Origin: Zygnema cylindricum
Lineage: Eukaryota; Streptophyta; Zygnematophyceae; Zygnematales; Zygnemataceae
Direction: 5' to 3'
Length of the DNA: 60,000 nt
Assembly: GCA_037447655.1 (NCBI GenBank)
Contig: JBBHKE010001207.1
Span: forward strand, 517,421-577,420
Shown: piece by piece, positions 9,322 through 20,161 of the stretch
Position numbering within the stretch: the first letter of the stretch is position 1
Layout: each line of letters opens with the position of its first letter
Program-made: the position numbers and the translations under genes
The notes under the pieces: generated by a model
Told to the model about the DNA's origin: nothing
The model's input: the letters and a program-made list of their open reading frames with translations, nothing else
The model's database searches: none

Positions 9322-11715
9322 ATGGCCGAATATTGCAATGGGCTTAGGCTTTTGTTGGCAGAGAATGCATTTTTAGGGGGGAATTTCTCCCCTTATCATC
9401 AGGCTATGATTCTTATGCGAGGTCTTCCTGAGGAATATAAAGGAGCCTCAACAAATTTGAGAATGTTGGATAAGTCAGCTTGGAACTTAGCAACAGCTAT
9501 AGCACTAGTGTTAGAAGAGGAATCCACTGTTGCAACTTTTAATCCAAGAAAATCATCTGTAGCTTTTAATGCACAATACCAACGAAACAAATCTCAAGGG
9601 TACCAAGGTTTTCAGCCTTATAACAAGTGTGTCTACTGTTATAATCAAGGACATCTGTACAAACAGTGTCCTAAGTTTCTTAAAGCTTGTGAGACAGGTG
9701 TGTTCAGAAACGGATGGAGGCCAAAAGGGATCTACATGCCACAAAAGATACCATACACACCACCGACTCTTCCTTCCAAACCCGAAGCATTTTCAGCTGA
9801 TACACCGGGATCGGAATCGGTTGACAAAGTGAAGGCGCCGAATGTCGTCAGTTTTCCAAAAACTGATGACAAAGATTTCTTTGCCCTTGCCAAACTGATG
9901 GAGGGAGGCAAAGATCATGGGTGGATCATGGACTCCGGGAGCTCGTCTCATATGTGCTGGAACAAAGCTTCCTTCACAGATCTGCAACCTATTCCAACAA
10001 GGCAGATCTATTATGCTTGTGGTGCCACCGTTGAAGCAAAGGCTCAAGGAACTGTCATCCTTATGTGTGAGATAGATGGACAGGCAGTTCCTAGAACTCT
10101 CTATGATGTATTGTATGTTCCTCAGTTCAAAAAGAACTTGTTTTCTACATCAGTTGCAGAAAGTAGAGGTTTTGAAATACTTCAGAAACAAGGAAAGAAA
10201 ATAGTCAGCAAAGAGGGAAAGATAGCTGTAAAGGGAACTAGAGGCCCAAATAATTTGTATCGGATGGACCTGGTGAATACATCTTCTTTTGCTTACTCCA
10301 GCGTCTTATCTAATAATGTTTTATGGCATAAGAGGTTGGGTCATGTTCATTATGACAAATTAGAAAAGATGGTCAAAAATGATATGGTAGAAGGAGTTAA
10401 GCTTGGTCAGCAACAGTCAAGTATTTGTGATGGTTGTGCTTTGGGCAAGCTTCATAAACTTCCCTTACCTCAAGCTGCAGATTTCAGAGCAACTAACATC
10501 TTAGAACTTGTTCATTCAGATGTGTGGGGACCCTCCAAAGTACCATCTCTTGCTGGCAGCAAATACTTTGTCACATTCACAGATGACTTCTCCAGATTCA
10601 GTAAAATCTATTTTATGAAGGAGAAAAGGGAGGTCTTCACCCACTTCAAACACTTTCGGATCTGGGCGGAGAAACTTCATGGTAGATCAATTCTCTCTTT
10701 AAGATCTGATAATGGAGGCGAATATAGTTCCAATGAGTTTGCTACTTATTTGAAAGAAAATGGTATATCTCACCAGTTCACTGTGCCGTACACTCCTGAG
10801 CAGAATGGAGTCTCGGAAAGGCTAAACAGAACTCTAACTGAGAGTGCTAAATCTATGATGGCTGATAAAGGAGTAGATACTAAATTTTGGGCTGAAGCTT
10901 ACCAAACTGCAGCATATATTAGGAACAGATTAGAAACTAGATCTGTCCAGGGAATGACACCTTATGAAGTGTGGACTGGCAGAAAACCGGATGTCAGTCA
11001 CTTCAGAGTTTTTGGTAGCAAGTGCTTTGTACTAGATAACCTACCAAACTGGAAATTAAGTCCAAAGTCTAAGCCTGGAATCTTTATGGGATATGATGAT
11101 GAATCTGTAGGATATAGAATTTATTGTCCTCAGAAACATACCATCCAGATTGCGAGAAATATTCAGGTGAAGGATGAGAGTGAGTCCATAGACGTATTTA
11201 GTATGGATGAAAATGAAAAGAAAGAAAAACCGCAAGAATATGTCATCTTGGATCAGATTCCCTTTCAGTCTGCTGCAGCTTCTACTTCTTCTTCAACTGG
11301 AGTTCCACCAGCTACTGAACAACAGGCAGGAGCTGATCCTCGTCCTTCAAGACCTCAAGGTGGAGCTCGGAATCCAACAGTTCCAGCCTCAGATTTTCCG
11401 GGGGGAAGAAGACAGAGTTCTCGTTTAAGGGGAGAACAAGTTCAATATGCTTTTTCTGCAAGCACGGGGGAGCCTCTTACCATTCAGGAGGCATTTTCTG
11501 TTCCTGAGAAGGATCAGTGGATCTCAGCTGCAAATGATGAGATGAGATCGATCATGGAAGCCCAAACGTGGGAGCTTGCGGAGCTTCCACCAGATCCGAA
11601 AGCCATTGGCTACAAGTGGGTCTTCAAAGTGAGGCTCAACCCAGACAACACCATTGAAAGGTATAAAGCTCGTCTGGTTGCAAAGGGTTTTAGTCAAAAG
11701 GAAGGAATAGACTAA
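9322..11715 (+). pseudogene. R4 Gag-protease-integrase-RT polyprotein (797 codons)
   Basis: Domains in order: Gag C-terminus (1-100); CCHC zinc knuckle C103-C106-H111-C116; aspartic protease with D204-S-G; integrase zinc domain H336, H341, C369, C372; integrase core D400, D463, E499 (D,D35E) with the RSDNGGEY and QNGVSERLNRTL signatures; GKKP-like C-terminal region with GRKPDVSHFRVFGSKCF; RT start ([25 protein letters not shown]). This order, with integrase before RT, defines Ty1/copia. All catalytic residues I can check are present. It ends at a TAA (11713-11715) that replaces a tyrosine in the conserved GIDYEETF, so it is a broken pol and the ATG at 9322 is not the true Gag start. Confidence 0.9.
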
Positions 11716-13048
11716 GAGGAAACCTTCTCTCCTGTTGTCAGGTTTCCTACTGTCAGAGTCTTGTTGTCTCTAGCTGCAATTGAGAATATGGAATTGCATC
11801 AAATGGATGTTAAAACTGCCTTCTTGCATGGAGACTTAGAGGAAGTAATTTACATGAAACAACCTGAAGGTTATGTAGAAAAAAGGAAAGGAAAATCTAG
11901 TCTGTAAACTGTTGAAATCATTGTATTGATTGAAACAGGCTCCAAGACAGTGGAATTTGAAGTTGGATGAGTTTCTTACCAGCTGAGGCTTTACAAGGAT
12001 CAGCTCAAATCACTCTGTTTATGTCATGGAAGGAGATGATGGTGTGATTTATGTAGCAGTGTATGTGGATGATCTGCTGCTAATCAGCAAATCATTGAAT
12101 GAGATAAAAAAGATAAAAGCAGTTCTGAATGCCAGGTTTGAAATGAAAGACTTAGGTGAAGCTAAGTATATCCTAGGCATTCAAGTAGAGAGAGATAGGA
12201 GTCAGGGAGTTATTTACCTTACTCAGAGAGAGGCCATTGGAAATATACTTGAAAGATTTGGTATGGCAGATGCAAAGGGAAGTGCCACTCCTATGGAGCT
12301 CAGGCAAAATGTGGAAGGAAAGGAGACAGATGGAGGAATGACTCTGGAAGATGATATGGAACCAGGGGAGTCAGATTTCATGTCCACGATTCCCTACAGA
12401 CAAATTGTTGGGAGTCTTATCTACTTTATGAAATGCACTCGTCCGGATATTGCTGCGGCTGTTGGAGCTCTGAGTCGAAGTCTTCAAAATCTGAAGAAAT
12501 CAGATTGGGAGGCAGCAAAACGAGTTCTAAGATATCTTGCAGGTACACGAGATCTCCGACTGTCTCTTGGAGGAGATGAAGTGAAAATTAGCACCTGGAG
12601 CGATGCGAGTTATGGTGATATGCCAAGCCGACGTTCTACCACTGGATTTATTCTGAAGATCGGTGATGGTACTTGCTGCTGGACAAGCAAGCTCCAAAAG
12701 GTGACTGCTCAGTCAAACATAGAAGCTGAATACATGGCAGCCAGCTCAGCTGTCAAGGAACTTCTTTGGGTAAAATCTCTTTTACAAGAACTGAAATTTA
12801 TGCAGTCTGGTCCTCAGGTCATATGGTGTGACAATCAAGCTGTTATTGCTATTGCTTCTAATCCTAGTCATCATTTCAAAAGCAAGCATATTGACATTAA
12901 GTTACACTTTGTGAGGGAAAAGGTGATGGCCAGAATTCTGAAACTCAGCTACTTACATGATGAGAAAATGTTGGCAGATATCATGACAAAACCCTTACCT
13001 GCTCCAAAATTGAAATTTTGTAGAGAGGGATGTGGTCTAAGTGATTAA
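11716..13048 (+). pseudogene. R4 reverse transcriptase and RNase H
   Basis: 11716-11880 continues RT ([31 protein letters not shown]). An extra base in an A-run near 11880 shifts the frame, and a TGA follows at about 11980. From 12026 the frame stays open to 13048. YVDD, the RT active site, is at 12062-12073. RNase H follows with the copia hallmarks DASYGD, the CDNQAVIAIASNP motif and SKHIDIKLHFVRE. The element would need the shift and stops corrected to be active. Confidence 0.9.
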
Positions 13049-13052
13049 TAGA

Positions 13053-13071
13053 GTCTAAAGCTTTAGGGGAG
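13053..13071 (+). other. Polypurine tract of R4
   Basis: GTCTAAAGCTTTAGGGGAG ends exactly at the 3' LTR start. The same tract, hardly changed, precedes LTR starts at 5304, 14150 and 44286. CTAAAGC in it is complementary to GCTTTAG about 17 bp into the LTR. Confidence 0.75.
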
Positions 13072-13955
13072 TGTTGTTTTTGAAAGCTTTAGTCCTCACT
13101 AAGCTTCATAGGTGAGGGGAGTGTTTTCTCAATACTCAGAATATTTTGTGAAAGTCTGGTTCAATATGTACCAGAATTAATGTTACAGTCAACAGTGAGG
13201 GAGTTCACGGTGTGACACACTTCAGGACACACGTCGGTAAATGAGAAACTCTACAAAGATCCGTTCGTACTATTCAGACTTACCAGAAAGACCGAGGTGT
13301 CACATAAAAGTTTCATCTTGGATGAAACTTCGAAATAATGGACGGTGAAGATTTGCTGCCGACGGAAGGTGGTCATCCGGGACCACGTCTGTAATTATCT
13401 GACGTGTTTATACACGGTGTACTGTGACGTTACTTATCTCTAGTTTGTACAGAAGCGTGTTCTGTTTGATTAGTGTCTGAGTTCAGATTCTTTCTGTATG
13501 ACATACCGTGACATATTCACGTATCCTCCTTTCAGATAGTAGATATTATTGATGCATGGCTGGTATGTCTTCTTTGTTTAGTTAGAGTAGTGAGTGGCTG
13601 TTAGCTCTTAGAAAAATAGATCTTTTAGGTATAAATATAGGACTTAGCCATTTCAGAATTAAGAACTTGTTGTATCAAAGTTATACTGTGACTTTTTTTA
13701 TATATTTGACTGAGAATATTTCTTAGACCTGTTTGCAGATTTTTGTGTAAATTTGCACTTGTGTTCCTTTGTGTATTATCTGCATTGTGTCAGATTTGAA
13801 GGTCATTTGATTGCGTAGTTTTTCTTTGGCTGTGTTCCAAAGTTGTGTGTATTTTTTTCTGAGCATCTGTGAGAGCTTCTAGCTAATCTGAATTCTGTGA
13901 TGACTACTCCAGTATCATCTTCATCTTCAGTTGGTGTAGTAGACACAGAACAACA
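13072..13955 (+). repeat. R4 3' LTR, 884 bp
   Basis: Pairs with 8104-8987. Ends AGAACAACA, followed by TSD GGCAG. TATAAATA at 13630-13637. Confidence 0.9.
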
Positions 13956-13960
13956 GGCAG

Positions 13961-14149
13961 CAGGAGCAATGGCGACATCGGCAAAGCATTGGTGATGTGG
14001 TGTTTTTGCTAAATTTATTGTATGATGAACAGTAGAGGTTGATACATAATTTTGAATATTTAAATTTTTTTTTTATTTTTTTGTTTATCCATTAGAGTGG
14101 AAACATTTGCGTACAACATGGACTAATGAGTCTAAAGCTTTAGGGGAGT
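13961..14149 (+). other. R3 interior right of R4
   Basis: Holds the end of the R3 open frame (stop 14027), then an AT-rich run with long T tracts, then CCATTAGAGTGGAAACATTT, related to R1 near 5250, and a PPT (14131-14149). No other gene. Confidence 0.55.
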
Positions 14150-14380
14150 GTAGAATTTGAAAGCTTTAGTATCAGTAGATGAGGCTATGAGGAGGAAGTT
14201 AAAGGTGAAAAAGAGCAGCAGTTAGGACTGCGATGTCAAACTAGCGCAGCGTAGCAGCATAGCAGTACACGCTGCACTTTGTATTCATACTGCGCTGTGT
14301 GTCAAAAAAGTGGAGCGTAGAAACAAAGCATTACACGCTGAATGTTTTTCTGGTTGCACGAAACTAAATTTTCGGGGGAG
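14150..14380 (+). repeat. Older U3 remnant between two PPTs of R3
   Basis: Starts TGTAGAATTTGAAAGC after PPT GTCTAAAGCTTTAGGGGAG, like a lineage-A LTR, but the LTR proper starts at 14381 after a second purine tract. It contains clustered GCAGC/TAGCAG repeats (14225-14335). Confidence 0.55.
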
Positions 14381-14407
14381 TGTTGTTTTGAAAAGTTAGT
14401 TTCGTGC
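14356..14407 (+). other. Inverted repeat bracketing PPT and LTR start of R3
   Basis: GCACGAAACTAA (14356-14367) and TTAGTTTCGTGC (14396-14407) are perfect complements enclosing TTTTCGGGGGAG and the LTR start at 14381. Confidence 0.8.
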
Positions 14408-15363
14408 GTACGAGACAGTTTGCCCGTAACTGCTAATTAGATTTAATATGGAGGTTTGAATAGATTCACGGATTGGGGGAGCGAACGGATTGATATAATT
14501 AAAGTGACGTAAAAGACTCATTGAGTGGTGTGAACAAGGTGTGACAAATGGACGGCGGATCGCGAAGGGATCCGATGTAAAATAAACAGAATGTTTGAAT
14601 AGGCGCCGCCGGTACGGCGGAGCTGCGACGCAGTTAAGTCAACGTAGCTGCGGCTATTTGTATGATCCGTACGGACAAGCGCAGCCAGCGCAGCTAGCGC
14701 AGCTGCGGATAATATGACTAGGATAGATCTTGAGTAATGATGATTGTACGGTAGTGGTAGCTTAGTAGTTGCTTAGTGGTAGCTTGGTTTCTGACATACG
14801 AAGAGTGCGGTGTAAATATTCTGTAAAACAAAGGTTTGTCCTTTTGACTAATTAGTTTATTAGAGTAGATACATTACGGTTGGTATGCCTCCGTACTCTG
14901 AGTATAACTTGCAGGACTTAGATTATTTTATGTATCGCAGTCAAGTTTATCAAAGCAATGGCAAACTGATTGCTGCATCTTTGACATGTTGGTGTGATCA
15001 CTCTGTTTGGGGTTTTCATGTGAAACTTTGTGGAGTTATTTTATGATATAGAATTTATATGTGTGTGAAGTTTCATTGATTTCCAGTATCTCTATAAGAT
15101 TCTGTGAGCAGTCTAAGTGGTTAGTTTGTGAAGCTTTCAACTGTATTTTTGAAACTCTGGAGCCTATATCTTCTAGATGCCTTAGTGGATTTAGCTGTAA
15201 CTTTGGGAGTTTCTAGTGTATGAGGTATACTACTTATTCGTGCAGTTTGAGGTGATTCTGTCCAGTTTGGGGTAATCTGTGCTGTTTGAAACACAGCTGT
15301 TTTTGAGGTAGTCTGTGGGTGTTTCCGTGAGTAATCCATGGCTGAAATAGGCTATGGACAACA
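14381..15363 (+). repeat. R3 3' LTR, 983 bp
   Basis: TGTTGTTTTGAAAAG to GACAACA. Contains a GGATCGC-centred hairpin (14558-14574) and GCAGCTGCGG repeats with ATATGATCCGTACGG (about 14610-14715), also found in the R10 LTRs. Confidence 0.8.
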
Positions 15364-15368
15364 CTTAT

Positions 15369-15788
15369 CCGAACCGTAATCCGTACTTTTACATTACAGG
15401 ATCTATGTAATCTGTAAACACTCACAGTTAAATGAATTACCATACCCGATAATGTTTAATTAATTATCAAACCCTATAGTATGGAACACTGGTCTCAAAC
15501 TTAACGGTTAAGGCTACCCGCTACTAAGAGTCTGCAGGCCGGTAGGTACCAGGATCAAATCCTCTAGCCAGCATATACCTTTTAGTAAATAAATCCCTTA
15601 CTAATATTTATTTCTCGTAAACCTTTGGATAGCCTAGGTAGCCATGGCTCTAGCTCCCTCTCCAATTTCTCGGTGACTGCAACAAGTTTGAGAGTTGGAG
15701 AGAGAAGTTAAAGGTAGACGACCTTGGCTTCTTTCTATATTTCTATTTAGACCTAGAAAATACTTAAAAAGGACCATTAATTTCTACA
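15369..15788 (-). repeat. R2 3' LTR, proximal part
   Basis: Continues the LTR broken at 7916. Its right end reads TTTCTACA and is followed by the complement of the PPT (CTCCCCTTATTTTCTA). Contains the antisense tRNA-like module (about 15500-15580). Confidence 0.9.
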
Positions 15789-15801
15789 CTCCCCTTATTT
15801 T

Positions 15802-16785
15802 CTAGTTAATCTTTAATTTCAAACCACACTTCTTCCTGCAAAAAATCAACTTTGGGGAAGACATAGGTTTGGTCATCATATCTGCTACCATCTCACTATC
15901 TGGTCGGTACTCTAAACTGATTATTTTGTTTTCTACTTTCTCTCTAACAAAGTTGAGTCTAATGTCCATGTGTTTGGCTTTAAAATGATGTTTAGGATTG
16001 GCAAAAATAGCGATTGCAGCTTGATTATCACGAAAAAAATTCAGCACACCACTCTTAAGGTGACCAAGCTCACCAAGCAAAGACTTGACCCACATCAATT
16101 CTTTTACAGCAGAGCAAGAGGCCATATACTCAACCTCTATGGTGGACTGAGAAATAACCTTTTGCTGTTTGCTACTCCAACAGCAAGCCCCATCACCCAC
16201 ATATAATACATATCCAGAAGTGCATCTCCTCATCGGAGCATCACCATAACTGGAATCACTCCAAGTAGGGATATCAGTATTCTCCCCACCCAAATGCAAC
16301 CATAGATCCCTAGTTCCTATCAAATATCTAAGGACTCTCTTAGTTGCCTCCCAATCCCTCTTAGTGGGAGCATTTAGACTTCTACTTAGCACTCCTACAG
16401 CTGCAGCTAAATCCGGTCGGGTACAATTCATAAAATAGATTAGACTTCCCACTACTTGCTTGTAAGGAATAGTCTGCATGAACTTCTGTTCTTCAGGAGA
16501 TAATTCCTCGTCTAAGAGTATGAGTCCTTCTTCCTCACTCCCCTCACTTTCCTTCTTCAACTCCATTGGAGTTGTACAACTATTAGCTTTATCCATTTGA
16601 AATTTTTCTAGCATGTTCCCTATTGCTTCCTTTTGAGTCAATCTTATAATTTCTCTTTTTCGGTCTCTCTCTACTTGAATTCCTAAAATATGTATTCCTT
16701 CCCCCATATCCTTCATTTCAAATCTCCCTTTAAGATCGGTTTTCAATTTATTATTTTTTTCCATTGATTTACTTAATACAAGCAA
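15802..16785 (-). pseudogene. R2 RT C-terminus and RNase H
   Basis: Starts within the RT active-site block (YVDDLLVLSKSMEK lies across the 16785 boundary) and runs through RNase H: WSDSSYGDAP, CCWSSKQQKV, FFRDNQAAIAIFANP (CDNQ altered to RDNQ here) and KHMDIRLNFVRE. Ends at the usual stop before the PPT. A frameshift near 16823 separates it from the upstream RT part. Confidence 0.85.
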
Positions 16786-17144
16786 ATCATCAACATAAAT
16801 TGCAATAAATATAAAACCTTCTCATCTTCGAAAACATAGATTGAGTGATCTGAGCTGATCCGGATATATCCCAAACCGGTAAGAAACTCATCAAGCTTCT
16901 TATTCCACTGTCAAGGCTCCTGTTTCAAACCATAAAGAGATTTAATCAGCCGGCATACCTTACTCTCCACTCCTTCCTCCACAAACCCGTCGTTTCTCGC
17001 ATGAAGATCTCCACTTCCAATTCTCCATGCAAAAAGGCTGTCTTAATGTCCATCTGGTCCACTTCCATGTCTTCCGCGGCTGCCAGGCTGAGAAGTAGGC
17101 GGACGGAGGGAAATCTGACCACCGGGGCAAAGGTTTCCTCGTAG
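16786..17144 (-). pseudogene. R2 RT middle part, frameshifted
   Basis: Read on the minus strand this holds the copia RT palm segments: the dimension around MDIKTAFLHGELE, then KVCRLIKSLYGL and the KLDEFLTGLGYI stretch, but spread over more than one frame and with stops. Comparison with R13 (52000-52400) makes the assignment secure. Confidence 0.75.
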
Positions 17145-17756
17145 TCAATTCCCTCCTTTTTCTGTAAATCCCTTTTCCACTAGTCGGGCCTTGTAGCGCT
17201 CGATTGTGTTATCTGGGTTCAATTTTAATTTGAAAACCCACTTACAACCGATTGGTTTTCGGTTAGGTGGACAATCAACCAGCTCGCAAGTATCGCCTGC
17301 CATAATTGAGGCCATCTCGTCATTGATTGCTGTCTTCGACCGATTTCTCTCTGGACAAGTCATCGCCTCTCCATAAGTTTGAGGTTCATCTTGATGAGAT
17401 AGTTTTGTTACCTTGTTATTAACCTGTTTTTCTTGCAATCTTTTGCTACTTCTCCTTCCCCCCTCAACATTTACAGGCGGAATAGATGGTTTTCGTGGGT
17501 TCTTTCGAACAATCTCGGCTTCTCCCCTATCCTTAGATTCCGAATCAATTCCCACCACATCTTCGGCTTCGGGTAGAGTTGTCACTAGAGTTTCCACAGC
17601 CGAGTCTTTTTTGGTCTGATTTGTACCTTCAAGAATGTCATCTTCTCTAAAACCTGGATAGTTAGGAAGCTCAAAGCCATCGGAATTTTCTGACTCAAAT
17701 CTGATTTTTACTGACTTTGTATATTTGAAGGGATCCACAGACTTTCCGTCATCCAT
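17145..17756 (-). pseudogene. R2 integrase/RT linker and RT N-terminus
   Basis: Acidic linker, then EGGRRSSKRLQEKQ, then the RT entry WELVDCPP-type segment (CELVDCPPNRKPIGCKWVFK) and ERYKARLVEKGF. Stops a few codons later near FTEKGGN. The sequence parallels 51350-51960 of R13. Confidence 0.8.
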
Positions 17757-17792
17757 AACTACTAGATGCTTTACTAAGATTATATTTTCCCT

Positions 17793-18074
17793 TTATAGAT
17801 CATAAACTCTATATCCTTTAACATCCTCATCATATCCTAATAAGTATCCCGGTTTTCCTTTAGGATCTAGCTTCCAATTAGACAGATCTTTATCTAGACT
17901 GAATACTTGTCTGCCGAAAACCTTTAAGTGAGATATGTCTGGTTTCCGGCCTGTCCATCTCTCATAAGGTGTTTGATCTTTTATAGCTGAAGTAAGAACT
18001 CTATTTTTGAGGTAATTAGCGAAGTTCATTGCTTCTGTCCAAAACCTTTTCTGTATCTTCTTATCTGACAACAT
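17793..18074 (-). pseudogene. R2 integrase C-terminal part
   Basis: Encodes FWTEAMNFANYLKNRVLTS, then YERWTGRKPDISHLKVFG and the GYLLGYDEDVKGYRVYDL block that ends copia integrases. Separated from the core by a frameshift and stops at 18075-18170, where the RLNRTLSDSA region can still be traced. Confidence 0.8.
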
Positions 18075-18170
18075 TTTTTTAGCACTATCACTTAGTGTTC
18101 TATTTAAACTTTCAGCTACCCCATTCTATTTCGGGTTTTCTCGAATTATTTTTTGGTGTTGGACCCCATC

Positions 18171-18773
18171 TTACCTCATAAAATCCTCAAACGGGTAAGA
18201 AGTATACTCTCCACCATTGTCACTCCTTATTCTCTTGATTGAAGTTTCATGGAGTTTTTTGCTCCATGCTTTATATTGTCTAAAACAATCCTGAGCTTCG
18301 GACTTGTTTTTTAAAAAATACACTCGGGAATACCGAGACCAATCATCAGTGATAGTCATCATAAATCTCTTTCCCTCTGGTGAGGGCACTCTAGCCGGTC
18401 CCCAAATATCTGTGTGTACTAGATCTAGAATTTTTTCTCCCTTATAGGTGGTTGTTTTTGGAAAGGGTAATGCGTGTGTTTTACCTTGAGCACATCCACT
18501 ACAATCACTTATATTATCACTCTCACGGACCTTAATCCCTTCCACCACTCCCATCATTTTCATCTCTCTGAACTTGTCTAGATTCACATGCCCAAGCCTC
18601 TTATGCCACATCATAATATCATGAACACCAGCATAATAAAGTTTCTTCTTTTCATTACTTAAAACCAGCCTAAATATCCCATGGCTACCTTTCTCAGCAA
18701 TGAAATAGACATCCTCCTCAAAACTAGCAGTAAAGACTCCTTCCTTAGTGCTAGTAAAAAAAACCCTTATCAT
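18171..18773 (-). pseudogene. R2 integrase zinc domain and core
   Basis: MMWHKRLGHVN and CSGCAQGK give the HHCC zinc site. HTDIWGP gives the first catalytic Asp, RSDNGGEYTS the second. The frame ends before the catalytic Glu. In contrast to R13 the first Asp is intact. Confidence 0.85.
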
Positions 18774-18803
18774 CTAATACAGATGTAGAGATAAGGTTTT
18801 TGT

Positions 18804-19151
18804 TCAGCTCCGCAAAAAAAACAATACATCGGAGAATGTTAATATGGATGTCTTTCCTTCTACAAACACTTTCAAATCTACCGATCCTACAAGAGTAGTG
18901 GTGACTATCCTCCCATCCCCGTACTCTATCTCTTCGGTGGGAATATTTCTTATCATAGTGAACAGGTGCTTATCCTTACACATGTGCATGGAGGCACCTG
19001 AATCTACAATCCAGCCTGCTTCACCTTTCAATCCAGCGTGAGCACATTTCTGCCTTCGTGGAATTTCGACCTCGTTTTTCGCCTCCAACTCCTCATCTAA
19101 AAGGAGCTCATCGTCCTCGTCCTCAGATTCCACTTCATGTACCTGTGTCAC
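18804..19151 (-). pseudogene. R2 protease
   Basis: Contains the acidic Gag/protease linker (EDEDDELLLDEELEAKNEVE) followed by GWIVDSGASMHMC, the D-S-G active site of copia proteases, and a following beta-rich segment. A frameshift near 18790 separates it from integrase. Confidence 0.8.
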
Positions 19152-19169
19152 AAGGGCCTTTTTCTTTCC

Positions 19170-19468
19170 TCAACAAGTACCACCGGTCTGCCCCTCCTTT
19201 AACCGAAGTTTGGTTAGCTTAGTGCACTCAACCATATAGTGCCTAGGTTTCTTACAAAAATGACATAAACCTTTGGGAGCCCTTGGTCCGAACTCGTCAG
19301 TCTGATTTTTCTGCTCTCTCCCCCCATAGTTTCCGACCAGTTTCCGGGATTCCTTGTTCCTCCAATCCGTCGCAGTTGCCAAGGCTTGGCCACTCTTTCC
19401 TCCCTTTCGGATCTCAATCGTATTCTTTCAAACGAGAAATCATCCCTACCACTGAGTTCCATATCCAC
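19170..19468 (-). pseudogene. R2 Gag C-terminus with zinc knuckle
   Basis: The second half reads CHFCKKPRHYMVEC, a CCHC knuckle with intact spacing (C-x2-C-x4-H-x4-C). A frameshift near 19430 joins two overlapping frames. Confidence 0.8.
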
Positions 19469-20161
19469 CTTGAGTCCGGCAAGTCCTGCACACGGTTGAC
19501 TATGTTCTCGAACTCATCGGGTAACTTCATCAGTAAATAGTTAACCTTTTCTTTTTCACTAAAATGTTTTCCCGCACTCTCTAGCTCCATGAAGAGTGTA
19601 GCAAGTTCATTACAACAGTCCAACATCTTCCCCCTTTTGTATACATACTCCTTAACTTCCTGATCAGCCAACTGTTGTTGTTGAATCGTACCACTTTGGT
19701 ACATCTCTATGAGAGCCATCCAAAGATCAGATGCCCTTTCTACCTGCAAATGAGGACATGCAAGTCCTTAAGTGAGATGGCGTAGGATGAAGAGCTTTGC
19801 CGCCATATTGTTGAAGTTCAGGTTTCAGTATCATTCTCCTTGTTCCTCGAAATAGGTGACATGAATTCCGAACTTGTTGCTATTGGTGTGGTCCCCTCTT
19901 TCTCCTTTCCTTTGTTCACCCTCTCTCCTTCTTTTGTTTCCTTTGTTGAAGGTGGATCCTCTTTCTTGGTGAATTTGCTTCCTCCAAACCTAGAGGAAAT
20001 CCAAGACTTGATGGACGCCCCAACCGTCCACTTATTATCCCCCAAAACATTTTTTCGCATAGAGCTCCTATCATCATACTTTCCCAGTATATGAAGCCAG
20101 TTCCATTAAAGATTGGTACCCTAGAGGGTGGGCCCATAACCTGAAACTTTGAGACCTCCAT
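19469..20161 (-). pseudogene. R2 Gag N-terminal and middle region
   Basis: MEVSKFQVMGPPSRVPIFNG begins in the LTR and crosses the PBS. Frameshifts near 19960 and stops near 19770 break it into three frames, ending with the KLPDEFENIVNRVQDLP segment. Colinear with 48954-49640 of R13. Confidence 0.8.
20129..20141 (-). other. PBS of R2
   Basis: Minus strand GGTTATGGGCCCA directly after the 5' LTR; perfect match to the half-tRNA-iMet site. Confidence 0.85.

Larger units (their letters stand above)
8097..13955 (+). mobile_element. R4: near-complete copia element, lineage A, TSD GGCAG
   Basis: Two 884-bp LTRs (8104-8987 and 13072-13955) flank a full gag-pol. GGCAG occurs at 8092-8096 and 13956-13960. 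Between the left TSD and the LTR start TGTTG lie seven extra bases, AGGGGAG, identical to the PPT bases that precede the 3' LTR, so the inserted DNA began within the PPT. Coding lesions seen are stops at 9175, 9301, 11713 and about 11980 and a frameshift near 11880. Confidence 0.9.
7917..15363 (+). mobile_element. R3: small non-autonomous lineage-A element, TSD CTTAT
   Basis: Begins TGTTGTTTTGAAAAG and ends GACAACA, flanked by CTTAT (7912-7916 and 15364-15368). Without R4 it is only about 1.6 kb: 16 bp of LTR start, an interior of about 600 bp with a short open frame, then one full LTR (14381-15363). The 5' LTR appears deleted from its 17th base. It has no gag or pol. Confidence 0.8.

Noticed and set aside
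9399-10047. Minus-strand open frames inside R4 gag-pol, and similar ones opposite R2, R8 and R13
   Set aside because: They lie antisense to clearly homologous polyprotein sequence and recur only because the sense sequence is conserved.
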